DNA of 64,000 nucleotides from Hevea brasiliensis (Eukaryota; Streptophyta; Magnoliopsida; Malpighiales; Euphorbiaceae), in assembly GCF_030052815.1 (NCBI RefSeq), contig NC_079507.1:14282141-14346140 (forward strand). The letters are read 5' to 3'. Both the position numbers and the translations under genes were made by a program. A model generated the notes under the pieces. That model was given only the letters and a program-made list of their open reading frames with translations, was not told where the DNA came from and made no database searches. Within the stretch, counting starts at the first letter, position 1. Each line of letters begins with the position of its first letter. Shown here one piece after another: positions 1 through 10,930 of this stretch.

Positions 1-1846
1 TTGGTTTGTCTATAAGTTCACATTGTAAACCGTTGAGCCATAATTTTGGGCATTGAGTCCATTATTACGTTGAATGAAAAGAACGTAATATTTAGAACCA
101 GAAAAAGAAACAATAGAAGACGTCTAAATATTAGAATGTATAATAGCAAGAGGACGAGAAGTTTTATCGGTAGAATCAGAAAAAGACAACTTAACATGCT
201 TGGCAATTTGACAAGCATGAGAATTTAAATTACACGATTTGGAATTAAAATAAGCAGGAAATTTCCTATTGAAGCAAGCAATACATCACATGCAGAATGA
301 CCCAACCAATTGTGCCAAATGAAGAAACCTTGCTTGCTAGATATGAAACTAGAGAAGACGTTGAAGACAAAGAGGAAAACAACACGGGGTACAGAGGGCT
401 AGGACTAGGCAATGTAGAAGAAGACTCTTGAGTTTGATTGTCCTTAACAGAAAAACCAGAAGAATCAAAAGTTAATAGAGCGATCGTTATCTTTTGAAAA
501 TTGACAAAAAAAAATTAAATTTTTGGTTATAGGAGGAACTACCGAAACATTGTTGAGCTGAAAGTTAGAATGAGGATAATAAAGAGTTTTCTTAACAATA
601 TGGGTAATGGGCAAAGAAGAACCGTTGCCAACCTAAGCTATATCTTGACCATGATAAAGTGATACAAAATCTAAGTTTAATGGTGAATTAGTCATATGAT
701 GACTAGTGCCTGTATCAGTTTGCCAAACCTAAAGAGAAGATGGCTTTTGAAACTGAATTCCAACATAAGGCAAGGTATTGCGAGGTCAACTTTTTGCAGT
801 ATGATAAAAATTGTCACAAGTTGACATTGAGGTAGAGGGGGTCGAAGAATAGATGAAGAGGATGAAGAATATGGGTGATTGTCAATTGGTGTGGGAGGAC
901 AAAATTTGATGTGGAAGAAGTTGGGTGGTTATTTGAACAACCACGAGATGGAAAAGTAAAGAAATACTGTGTACTACGTCCTCTACCATTAGAATTCCAG
1001 TGACCTTGGTTTCCTCAATTGTTGTAGCCAGGGCCACGGCCACGGCCACGTCCTCTATTGGCATAAAAGACTTAGGTATTTGGACCGGCGGTGGTGTAGA
1101 AGATTGAACTCTTTGATTCATGAGCAAAAAGATAGGATCGTTAGTCAAGATAAGATGGTAAAGATTTCTATGCAATCATGACAGTAACAACATCAGAATA
1201 ATTTTATGCTAGACCTGCTAGAATTTGTAGGACAAGATCAATTTCATAAACAGGATGACCAATAGAGCACAAAGAATCAGATAAGGACTTAACATACTAC
1301 AAAAAGTTAGCCATTGATTTAATGCCTTTTGAAGTTTGGCTAAAATTCAATTTGAGTTGCAAATACCTTGCACTAACATGGTCATTGAACAGTTTTTCAA
1401 TTTTGTTTCAGGTTTCAGTAGTAATTAAACTGACTCCAGGTTGTAAAACATGTTTGAATAAATCTGTAGAGATAGTAGCATGGAGCCAAGAAACAACAAT
1501 GCAATCTATTTGCTTCCATGAGGAGAAAAGAGGATTGGGAAGTGAGAGACCATTAGAATCAAGCATAAAGTGTGCAGGACAATGAGTTGTTCCATCAATA
1601 TGGCCATTCACACCATAATAATTGAGAATATTAATAAATAATGTTTTCTAGATCAAGAAGTTAGAGAAATCAAGAGTTGTTGAAACATAATTGCATGGCA
1701 ACTTGATAAATTGAAGGTGAGACAGATGAGAAAGTAGATGAAGAAGGAGATGCAGAGGTTGTGATGGTAGGAATCTTTTTGGAAGAAAAGGAAGGGATAG
1801 AGTCAGAACTGAGTGAAGGGTTTATCATTAGGATAAAATTTCCTAA
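1..1846 (-). pseudogene. Ty1/copia gag-pol remnant, truncated by window edge
   Basis: This is a decayed copia retrotransposon read on the minus strand. Just inside the primer-binding site, from about 1840 down to 1300, the three frames together give a copia Gag (UBN2-like) pattern: a W-K-x-x-D-x-I-V-V-S-W-L block, then a W-N-K-I-E-x-L-F segment and an R-Y-L-Q-L-K block. A Gly/Arg-rich stretch (RGRGRGRGPGYNN) follows near 1050. Around 700-720 a protease-like start (TDTGTSHHMT) is seen, and near 320 a GAG-pre-integrase-like WHNWLGHSA. Several frameshifts and stops break every part, so no protein is expected. The rest of pol lies beyond base 1. The order gag, protease, integrase matches copia and the assignment is firm, although the exact family cannot be told. 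Confidence 0.8.
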
Positions 1847-1847
1847 A

Positions 1848-1860
1848 GCTCTGATACAAT
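1848..1860 (-). other. copia primer-binding site
   Basis: The minus strand reads ATTGTATCAGAGC. This is one base away from the TGGTATCAGAGC complement of plant initiator tRNA-Met used by most plant LTR retrotransposons. It lies between the Gag remnant and the presumed LTR end, as expected. Confidence 0.75.
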
Positions 1861-2107
1861 GAAGAGGGAGTAATGATCTGTTCCTCACAATGGTGTTTAA
1901 CCCCTAATTATGTTAATGAATAGATAAGAATACAAAAGCAGTACAAGTGTATACAAAGACCAATTCTATACAAATAAGAGTCCTATAGTAGCTATGCTAT
2001 TAGGTTCAACGGTAAATAACTTAGGATTACTTAAAAGAATGTTCTTATCCATATCAGTGTATTCTTGGGTTAGTAATGTATCTAGGCAAGAATTTTCCTA
2101 TTATGTA
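1860..2107 (-). repeat. probable copia 5' LTR
   Basis: The sequence immediately upstream (minus strand) of the primer-binding site should be the 5' LTR. On the minus strand it ends in ...TCTTCA directly against the PBS. The outer boundary is not certain: a degenerate start near 2107 (TATTACATAATAGG) is my best guess, giving about 250 bp, a normal copia LTR size. The partner LTR is outside the window, so the boundary cannot be confirmed here. Confidence 0.5.
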
Positions 2108-2661
2108 ATATCCAAATATTTTAAAAAATGGCAAGAAATAAAGTTTGAAAAATTTTGAGATTTTGTGCATCATAAGGAGTTATTATAGTAGTACTGACTT
2201 ATCTAATTTGGACCATAAAATTTAGCAATTTCAACTAAAACTGGACAAACCTTCCATCAAAATTGATTTCCTAACACCCATCACTATCTTAAGCATATAA
2301 ATACTCTTTTTTGCCACCAGAAGCCACCACAAACTAAGAGAGAAGTTTTAGAAAGAAAGAGAAACTTTGCCTCAATCTTATGGCCAATCCGTAAATCATC
2401 TTTGAGAGTAACATATAACTGCGATCCACTGATCCTCAGCTCACTAGCTTTATTTTACATCCAAGCAAACTAATTTCTATGACTAGAGAGAATTTGGAAC
2501 ATTCTCCACTGACACCTCTTCTCCTCGATCTACAACCAATTGTTGATAGTTAAGGTGAGATTGATTGGTATCAAGTTTGCCACCTAATCCCATTGTCATT
2601 AACAATTGTAAGTGAATAGTGACTGCTAGTTGCAATGCCTAAATATCAGTGGGCAAAAAAC
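2108..2661. other. intergenic, no gene seen
   Basis: No coding potential is visible on either strand. A TATAAATA-like string at about 2297 is followed by a purine-rich leader-like stretch, so this could be an eroded promoter or LTR. Nothing supports a specific call. Confidence 0.4.
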
Positions 2662-2664
2662 TAA

Positions 2665-3234
2665 GGGTGTGTTCGGTATCATTCTTAGTTTTTGATTTTT
2701 TTAATTTTTGAAAACAAAAAATTGTTTTTAGTTTTTTATTTAAAAAAAGACTATTTGTATTTATTTCTTTATAAATGATTATATATGTAAATATGAAAAA
2801 AAAATCATAAGAGGAAAATGCATTAAAATAATGAGAATTAAACAATTTAGCTGAAAAATTTAAACATATTTTTAGAATAAAAGTTTAAACATATTAATGA
2901 TTATATTAATAATTAACGAGAAAAATAGAAAAAAAAATTGAAATTTTAACAAAAAAGATGAAGAATAGTTATTTTAGAGGGAGGGAGACATAATTACTAC
3001 AATTAGACACGTGAAGCAATGGAAAAAAGTACGTTAGGTGACGTGAATGAGCAATAATTAAAAACAGAAAAAAAAGGAATCCAAGTTATCATATTTTCAA
3101 ATTTTTGTTTTCTGTTTCACAAAATACTTTTGAATAATTAAAGAAAAATAAAACGACTTGAATTAGCCGAACATGTTTACATCTTCTTAAAAGAAAAAGC
3201 GAAAAATCGAAAACTGCAGCATCCGAACGCAGCC
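2665..3234. mobile_element. Tourist-like (PIF/Harbinger) MITE, 570 bp
   Basis: The left end reads GGGTGTGTTCGG. The right end reads CCGAACGCAGCC, whose reverse complement GGCTGCGTTCGG matches 10 of 12 bases. The element is flanked by TAA at 2662-2664 and TAA at 3235-3237, the three-base target duplication typical of PIF/Harbinger elements. The interior is AT-rich and noncoding. Size, terminal repeats and target site fit a non-autonomous Tourist MITE. The window also holds a Harbinger-type transposase (48.2-49.6 kb), but whether that source mobilised this MITE is unknown. Confidence 0.8.
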
Positions 3235-3237
3235 TAA

Positions 3238-3545
3238 GTTTGGCTATTTTAAGTTAATTTTTTATTCTAGTCACAGTAGCGCAATCTGTTTGCAATTCTA
3301 CATCTTTAACTCAATTTCTACAAGTTTAGTGTTTTTAGGAATTTTGGGATCAATTGGCTATTAACTATGAACAGTTATAGGAGGGCGAAAAACCAAGTTT
3401 GTCTATTTTAAGGTAATTGTGTGTTCTAGTCTCAACGGCACAATCCATTTTGCAATCCTACATCTCTAAATCATACTTTTATGAGTTCTAGGAGTTTTAG
3501 CAGTGTTTTTGGACAGTTGAATTTTAGGATCAATTATCTACTAAA
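3238..3545 (+). repeat. diverged direct repeat, two copies of about 150 bp
   Basis: The stretch from about 3238 (gtttggctattttaag) is repeated from about 3396 (gtttgtctattttaag). Both copies continue through a matching series of blocks (ttctagtc, caatc, tacatct, ggatcaatt). The copies are noticeably diverged. They are noncoding and may come from an old LTR or other repeat. Confidence 0.6.
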
Positions 3546-3620
3546 AATTAAAAATTTATCATTTGGACACACAAAGTATATTTTATTTTGAATAATCATG
3601 TAGCTGAATTAAACTTTAAG

Positions 3621-3844
3621 CTTCCATTTATTTTGTGAAAAATATTTTTTTATAATTTTTAGTATTTAAAATATTAAAAGGATTTTAATAAAAAATATTT
3701 TCTTAATTTAAAAAAAAAACTTAAGATATAAATATATATAATTAGTTTAATATTACGATCAACTAATAAAAAATATTTTCATGATATAAAAAACAATTTC
3801 CATAAAAAAAATTTCTATATACAATTTATTTTTCACAAATAGCC
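3621..3844. mobile_element. possible AT-rich MITE
   Basis: Imperfect inverted ends surround a very AT-rich interior: TTTTGTGAAAAATA near 3630 on the left and TATTTTTCACAAAT-like sequence near 3828-3841 on the right. TTAAG occurs at both outer flanks. No protein is encoded. The ends are short and imperfect, so this is a tentative call. Confidence 0.4.
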
Positions 3845-3849
3845 TTAAG

Positions 3850-5028
3850 TTATAGATCTGTTTTATTACACAGTTGAATTTAGGGTTCATCTATCTGTTA
3901 AAACTTAGAGAATATTAATCGGGAACACAAGACATTTGGTTTGCCAGTCTAAATTATAAAATGGGATAAATAAATTAGTTGGCTTTGGATTGATGCTCAA
4001 CTAGAAGCTGGATAAGCCTGTGGCACTATTGAGAAATTAAGGTTGACTAGTTATATTTTAATGTGGTCTACGCAAAGAAAATTATCTAAAATTGATTTTT
4101 CGGTTATTTTGTTGTTTTATTTATTGATAAATATTTTGTGTTTATTTTCTGGACTGTTGATTTAATTTTCTGTTATTCGCCATTTGGATAAGGTGCTCTC
4201 ATGTGGGGTGATCCTCAATCCACGCTAGCTCCTAACAAGGCTTGGCATAAAAACAAGCTAATAGGTGGGCTACTGTGCTTCCTAGAAGCAAAGACAAAGC
4301 CATATGAAACCGAAACTTGCATTAGATACTAGGAAGTAAGAAACACAAGATGCTCAATTAAATGAATCCCATATTTTCTTTGATCCAACAAAAGACCATC
4401 CTGGTTCAGTTGTAACTCCCAAAAAATAGTTAGTGCTATGTAAGCCAACATAGATTCATTAACATGACTCCCTTGATATCCATTCAAATTCAAATTCAAA
4501 TAATCAATGAATTTAGGTTGTCTATGAGAAGTGGATTGAATTTTGAGGTTGATATGGTTGGGTAACTAGAATAGAGTTTATAGAATGATGAGAAGATTGA
4601 ATTTGTTGATTATCCTGAGTTTTGGTGCTAAGGATTTGTCATTGGATTGAATTATTCATGGCTGGATAACTTGATTCACTGAACTTTTTTTTCTTTTTGT
4701 TAATTTAGCTCTGGATTCAAACTCAAGACTTCACAATTCTTGAAATATCTCCAGTATCAAATTATACATGCTTTCATCAACTATCACTAATAGTTAAAGC
4801 AATACAAAACAAACAGTTGGATACAGCAAAACATCATGAATACATTAAATATAGAAGAACAAAACAAGAGGGCAACATACTTAGATAATAAAATTTCAAG
4901 TATTTACAGCTGATTTGTAAGGTAAAACTATGTATTCAGTACTTTCATCTGTGGTATCAACTTTGGAATTCTCCTATGACAAGATATATTGTATGCATCT
5001 GATTGTATGAAGATGCTGGCCAATGAGC
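3850..5028. other. intergenic, no gene seen
   Basis: AT-rich noncoding DNA. I see no open frame with protein-like composition on either strand and no RNA gene. Confidence 0.5.
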
Positions 5029-5196
5029 TCATGAGCCATATTGAATCCTTTTCGCTTCTTGAATCCGCTTTTTCATGCCCACTCCAACCCCATTTGCACT
5101 GCTATCAACCAACAGAAAACCCATTTCACCAAAATCAAATGTTCTGTTGCTGCACTCCCATTTCGTGGTCCCTTCTGCCAAGCCAAAAGCACCAAC
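5029..5196 (-). pseudogene. orphan C-terminal exon of an unrecognised protein
   Basis: On the minus strand, 5196 down to a TGA at 5031-5029 gives a frame of 55 residues with normal protein composition. It starts VGAFGLAEGTTKWE, contains FGEMGFLLVDSS and ends KRIQYGS. A possible acceptor AG precedes it. No upstream exons are found before the pectin acetylesterase, which begins only about 650 bp away. I do not recognise the family. It may be a stranded 3' exon, part of a duplicated gene, or a chance frame, and expression is doubtful. Confidence 0.4.
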
Positions 5197-5851
5197 CTCT
5201 CAAATTCCTTTACACAAAAATTATTAGATACAGCAAGAATACATAAGTTATGCAAGTAAAGAAGCACATATCCTGTTTGCATTAATCTTTTTCCTTGCAG
5301 ACACACACATATAAACATAAAAGAAGATAGTATTATGCTGGTCCAGTCTTTCCCTGGAGCTATTTTCTGCTCTTTTTCCTCTTAATCCAAGGAAATGAGC
5401 TTATTTAATTTACCAAAGTATATTTTAATTAAATTTTCTTCACAAGTTTTTGTTACTACAGTTCTTTCAGATGAGTCATTTTCAATGTTCAGTAATGAAA
5501 TAGAACCTACAGGCATTATCTAAAGCCAGTTTTGACAAATTTGCAGATACAGAGATATAAAAGCAAGTTTCTTATGTAAAAGGTGCAACACAAAAAAACA
5601 AAGAAATGAATTGCAGGTGGTTTCTTCTATAGAGGAAGATAATCTTATAATACTAAAATGGGGAAGATTTGATTTTATATATGAATAATAATTGAAAACA
5701 ATAACAATGATTGCAGATTCCCAGCACAAAAGTTTGGTGCAATGGTGTCATTTTCTTATTTAGAAGCCTTACGTTTCTGGTATCAAGCTCATTTCTGCTA
5801 TAATTTTGAATAATAAAAAATAAACGAGATGAATTTTGAGGCAGTAAAAAA

Positions 5852-6026
5852 CTATACTTCCGGGTGATATGGCTGATTTAAAACATTGTTGGGGCAGGTT
5901 GGATTGCAAGGGTAAGGACAATCAATCTTTTTGAAAGGAATCCTGTCATAAAACCAATCTCCAACTGCCTTTGCAATTTTCTGCGTGATATATTTTCAAA
6001 ATGAAAAAAAAAGGAATTTAGTAAGC

Positions 6027-6062
<36 letters not shown>

Positions 6063-9000
6063 GAGAATGAAACACAGAGTATCAATGAAAACGAATACTG
6101 GTGAACTGATTATAGAGAGAAAATAAGCAGTATCTTACTGTTTTGCTAAGCATGGGAGAGTCAGCCATGAACCATGTCTCCTGTGTTTCAGTTTGACAGT
6201 GGGTATAGCAAGAGTCTATGTACAATCCTTTGGAAGAAGAGTTGGCTGATTTATACAATGCACTCAAGAAGTGCAACCTAAAATCTGAAAATAAACCCAA
6301 GATAAATGACTAAGAAAAGCTTCTAACCACTATTTTTTGCAAATGCTTTGAATAGCTTTTTACTATCAACTTCTAGAAAATTTTTGTAGAAATAGCGGGA
6401 AGGGCCTCCCACATATGAATAAAATTTGGTAAACTTTTGTGTTTAATCATGTGCACGAAATGAACAATTGAAAAATTAGTAACCTCGTAGTAAAGGGCTG
6501 AGCCAATTCATGGCTGTCTTTACAACTTGGTTGATCGATGTTTGTAATTATCATTAGAAATTTTCTTTTTCAGTTTCGTTTTATTTTGTGGAATTACTAA
6601 ACTCTATTCTTCAGAATACCCTATAACTTCTTTACTACAACTTACTAAAACCAAACAGGAAATTTGAATCAGGACAATTGCTTAAGAGAGTAAATTAGGT
6701 TGCCTTTGGTCACCTTGCATTGTTTTGAGTTGAATAGGGGAACAGTTGTTCATGTCAACCTTGCAGTCATTCCAGGTGCTACGAGGATCAGCAACGCTCG
6801 GTGCCAAAATATTCTTAATCTGAATCAATTAAAAAGATTAAGGATTACCAACACAAATCAGAACTTGCAATTTTGCAAAATAGAACCACCAGCTGCAAAG
6901 AAGTTGGAATGCCTCTGCACTATTAATAGGGTTATACAGGATGAATTTTGCATCAGCAGAAATTAATTCCACAAATTTTCACGGTAAATGATACTATGGT
7001 TTTAAAGAATAAGAAGAAGGTCAATCACATAGTAATTATATAATTGAGAAAAAGTACAAAGCACATAAAGCAAAATTTTCCAATTGACATCCTGAAATTC
7101 TTCTACATTTACATAGCACAATTTATTTAATCCACTTCAGAAAAAGGAAGGTACCAATTTCCCCCTTCAATTTTAACTCTTGAGACATGAGGGAGATCTA
7201 TGTGGAAAAAAAAGATCAATATATATTTACCAACAAGAGCATAAGATAATTGATTTCTGACAACCTGCATCTCGACATCTCATTGCAATAACTGATAAGA
7301 TGACACATAAAGCCATTTTATGTATTCACATATCTATATGTTCATACATAACTAGTAATATGCCTACCTGCCATGAATCATATGCTGCATTTAGAACAAA
7401 AAGGGGTGTTCGTATTTGCTGCACCACATATTGTGGGAAGAAACACTGTAAATCATTAAGTATCAGTAAGACTGTAGAGGAAATGGTGAAGAGAGAAAGT
7501 AACATCAATAAAGACACTTACCAATGCAGGGTTTAATCTCGAAATACAGGAAAAAGGTAAATTTTTTGCTGATCCCTGAAGAAAATATTGAAAAGTCTGA
7601 ATCAGGAGTCTTACCTTTCATTCTAATAGAATGTGCCATGGCATTGAACTCTTTTTCAGTAGCTAACATGTTACTTTGAACAAGAACATGGCATAATCTG
7701 TGCAGTGCTGGGAAAAAAAAAACAAAAAAGCAATCCCAAGTAGAAACAGGTGAAAGAAAGAGGATATACATGCAATGAAACCACCTGACTGAAGAAGTTT
7801 CGTATGTGTGGTGCTCCAGAAACATCATTCCTGTTATAAATGTCTAAGTGAATAATTGCAGAAAGATATACAATGGCATGCATAGCTTTGCACATGAGAT
7901 TTGGGTACAAGGTCCCATCAATGAGCTTACACATTGATAAAATAACCAGCATCTGAAAGGCATTTTATTTTAGTACCCATAGGTAGAAGAGCTCGGAAGT
8001 TATCACAATGCAAAATGGCAGCCAGTCCACCAGCTGAACAACCAGAAAGAAGTGCCTGCAGTGACATATTGTAAAAAGTTAATAGAATAGGGTATTAAAA
8101 GGAGGGGGATAAAAAAAGAAGCGGACAAATCTGCAGATGGATCTTACATTTTCAGCATTTTTCATTCCTTTAGCTAGTAGATCCTCCATGACAGCAAGAA
8201 AAATCCTTGCTCCTCTGAAGTGAAGGTTAGTAGCCTGATCAAATTACGATCTGATTAGAGGAAAAAAATTTTGAAAATTTTAAGCTGGTTTCTTGCTAAT
8301 TTGAAGTAACTTACAGGATTGACTGCCTGCACATCACCAGTAAATGAAGCCCCATCACAGTATCTGATCTTAACTCTATTCCAGTTGTAGAAATCTACAA
8401 AAGTTCAGATAAAATAAAGCTTAAATAAAAGGTGTGACAGTCAAAATTCAATCAAAAGGTCTAAATAATTAAATATTTGGTGATACCTGGATTAAATTGC
8501 CGCCTGTTGCTCAAAATCCCAGAGAAAGCAAGTTGTGTGACCATTTGCTTAGATGAACCTAAACGGGTATTCTTGCGGGCCAGGCAAGTTGTTACATTGT
8601 TGCACCATCCTCCTCCCTTAAAACCATTAGAGAAAGGCATATTGCAATAAGATCAAATACAAAAGCATTCTAGAAGTAAACACTGATCCTCATCCATCTT
8701 TCTAATTACATTACTTAGTTCATGCTATTAAAACATGCTCTTAATTCTTTCATCTATGATCAAAAGTTTGGCTAACAAAGTTTTTTCTTTTGTGTGTGTG
8801 TGTGTGTGTGTCTGTGTGGGTGGGGTTTGGTGTTGGTTGGTGATTCACCATATATCAATCTAATCTCCTTTGTTTGCTGAAAGCAATTATTAAATAGTCA
8901 TCACTAAAGAACACAAACCTCAAAGTGAACCAACCAACTATAAAACTTAAAATTGATTTTCTATTCACCATATATCAATCAGAAATTTAAGCGTTAATCT

Positions 9001-9347
9001 CCTTTGTTTGCTGAAAGCAATTATTAAAAGGTCATCACTAAAGAACACCAACCTCAAAGTGAACCAACCAACTATTAATGCCTGTTCCAAACCCCTCATC
9101 TAAATGGTAAGCTGGGGGGCTTCCATCCAAACAAACTGCAGAATATTTTAAATTCAGCAAATTCACAATTTTTTAATTAAAAAAAAAAGGAAACAAAATT
9201 TAGATTAATCAGATTATTACACTTACCAGCTCCTTTTGCCACTGCATTCCCTACATAAGTAATTCCCACAAAAAGGCCTTCTGTCTTCACCAACAACAAA
9301 ACACAAGCTAGAATATTAAACCGTAGGCCCATTCTTGAATCTACCAT
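5852..9347 (-). CDS. pectin acetylesterase (plant PAE, CE13/Notum family), 12 coding exons
   Basis: Secreted alpha/beta-hydrolase that removes acetyl esters from pectin (homogalacturonan) in the cell wall. Coding exons (minus strand) are 9347-9227, 9135-9053, 8616-8487, 8394-8315, 8234-8148, 8055-7931, 7830-7770, 7575-7522, 7445-7368, 6819-6714, 6284-6139 and 5980-5852. All use GT/AG, phases agree, and they sum to 1200 nt, giving 399 residues plus a TAG stop, the usual length for plant PAEs. Residues 8-24 form a hydrophobic signal peptide. GGGWCNN (69-75) is the oxyanion block. The nucleophile elbow GCSAGG places Ser174. NAAYDSWQ places Asp270. CYTHC places His337, by analogy with Notum. Many conserved cysteines are kept. 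The ATG at 9347 is preferred over Met6 because it is the first in frame. No break was found. The gene stands alone, with a nested-repeat region upstream. Confidence 0.95.
6028..6061 (+). repeat. (AAT)n microsatellite in intron 11 of the esterase gene
   Basis: About eleven uninterrupted AAT units. They lie between coding exons 11 and 12 of the pectin acetylesterase gene and so do not affect the protein. Confidence 0.9.
8791..8818 (+). repeat. (TG)n microsatellite in intron 2 of the esterase gene
   Basis: Uninterrupted TG units followed by a G-rich imperfect run, within the intron between coding exons 2 and 3. Confidence 0.85.
8843..9075 (-). repeat. intragenic direct duplication copying the end of exon 2 with its splice donor
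   Basis: Unit 1 (8843-8942) and unit 2 (8963-9075) are near-identical apart from about 14 extra bases in unit 2. Unit 2 contains the last 23 nt of coding exon 2 (9075-9053) and its GT donor. Unit 1 therefore carries a copy of that exon tail (8941-8919) followed by its own GAG|GTTTGT donor inside the intron. Confidence 0.85.
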
Positions 9348-9736
9348 CGTGCACACAACAAAAAGTGATTACTTGCACAGAAAGTACGCAACATAAAAAC
9401 CCGGGGGGGGGTGGGGTTTGGTGGGTGTGGTGAAGGAGCTAAAATTAAATAAATAAAAATGAACCGGAGAATGTCAATTAGATGCATCAAAACAAATAAA
9501 TGAACAGACATTAATATATAGAGGAAGGAAATTAGCAACTACAGATCTATCTATTATTATTAGCAGCTAGATATTAGATAGAAATTCAAATCGCCAAATG
9601 GGATTATCTATCAAGTAAAGAACCAATGAACTTTGAACCCAAAGCACAAAAGCGATAGCACAATCTACAAGTTCCATCACTTTTATTGCTTCCTTCAGTG
9701 GGAGAAAACAAAGAAAAAGGAAAATAGACCATGTAT

Positions 9737-9739
<3 letters not shown>

Positions 9740-9776
<37 letters not shown>
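9740..9776 (+). repeat. poly(A) run, about 37 bp, in the 5'UTR intron
   Basis: Uninterrupted run of A on the plus strand (T on the coding strand). It lies in the inferred 5'UTR intron of the esterase gene, so it is not a retrogene tail. Confidence 0.85.
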
Positions 9777-9778
<2 letters not shown>

Positions 9779-9914
9779 GAAATGCAGTATAACCTTTATG
9801 TTATAGCACAGCTTCCTTGCAATTTCCAGAAACACATTTCTAATAAACTTCCATCACAACAATAATAATAACAGAAAGAAAGAAGAAAATCAGTGAACAT
9901 GTGCGTGTATATAC

Positions 9915-10060
9915 CTGGAATCTCGATATGGAAGTACTTGCGATGGAATATAAAGGAAACCCAGTTCAGTGCATTTGGTATTAAGGCTTAAACCAAAAAC
10001 TCTACTCGATTCTATGAATAGAGGGAGGAGATGATGGTGAGAATCACAGGTTGCCGCTGC
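9915..10060 (-). promoter_or_regulatory. 5'UTR exon and leader of the pectin acetylesterase gene
   Basis: On the minus strand a pyrimidine-rich leader (CACCATCATCTCCTCCC near 10030) runs to a donor CCAG|GTATATAC at about 9915. A pyrimidine-rich tract followed by an acceptor (TGCAAG near 9375) precedes the first coding exon. This implies one intron in the 5'UTR. The transcription start is not defined by sequence alone. Confidence 0.5.
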
Positions 10061-10200
10061 TTTTTTATTACTTGGGGAAAACGCTTTTCGGAAAAGCGCC
10101 TTTTTTTTCGTTCGGCTGCGCGCCGCGAACCCAATGGCCGGCGATGCGCCCAGAGCGAATGAAAGGTTGATTCCATTTTTATGGGGGCTTAGATTCTGTT
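10061..10200 (-). promoter_or_regulatory. probable promoter of the pectin acetylesterase gene, GC-rich patch with hairpin
   Basis: This is the only GC-rich patch in the region. It holds a perfect inverted repeat CGCTTTT-CGG-AAAAGCG at 10082-10098 and a CCAAT motif near 10130. AT-rich TAATAAAAAAG (minus strand, about 10066) may act as a TATA-like element. Function is inferred from position only. Confidence 0.4.
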
Positions 10201-10930
10201 ATGGGCCAATAACCCGACCCGAATTTATTGCTGCCCAATACACAGCAGCGAATCTCATCGGTTTACGCACTCAACATTTGCACTATGCTTGGATATTTTG
10301 AAAGGGGGGAAAGAATATAAGGGAGAGAAAATAATTTTTATTATTATTTTTATTTCTTTTTTCATGATTGGATAAAGGAAAAATAAAAGAAGAATAAAAG
10401 AAAAATAAATTTATTTTCCCTTTATTTAGGAAGAGAATGAGGGAAAAAAATAATATAAATTATTATTTTACCTTTTTGATATATTATATTTTTACTATAC
10501 ACTAATAAATTCATAAATAATAATAAAATTAAACTAGTTAAATGATAATAATATCTCCCCCCTCCTTTCTACTTTTACATGTAACATAGACAGAAATAAG
10601 ATTAACACAAATAATATAATAATAATAATTCTTTCCTAAATAAAAAATAATAGAATAGGTTTTACAGATTACATAGTATAATTAATTTTCTTACAATACT
10701 TAGATGCTTGGCATTCGTACAGCCATAATTAGCATTGCCTATTACTGCTATTATTTTAAGCAAAATCTAATTCCAATTTTGATGGTATGTCCTAATAACC
10801 ATTAAAATTTATACATATAAATCAAAATACTAACTAGCATTTATGCCTAATATTATATACAAAATAAGTTCATATAACACTATATATCATTAGTCAAACA
10901 ACATGCAATCAATTAGCCTTCATCTTTAGA
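10201..10930. other. intergenic, no gene; possible transposon terminus near 10283
   Basis: AT-rich noncoding sequence downstream (minus sense) of the Myb/SANT-like exon. From about 10283 a TGCTTGGATA string is followed by a G/A-rich tract. It resembles, in inverted orientation, the motif near 63935-63951. No target duplication could be matched. Confidence 0.4.

Noticed and set aside
882..1175. 97-codon minus-strand frame in the copia region
   Set aside because: It is an out-of-frame shadow. The neighbouring frame gives the Gly/Arg-rich copia Gag tail.
4989..5259. Overlapping plus-strand frames near 5.0-5.25 kb
   Set aside because: No recognisable composition. The minus-strand frame at 5196-5029 looks more protein-like.
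9740..9776. Poly(A) run as a retrogene tail
   Set aside because: It lies inside an intron of a gene that keeps all its introns.
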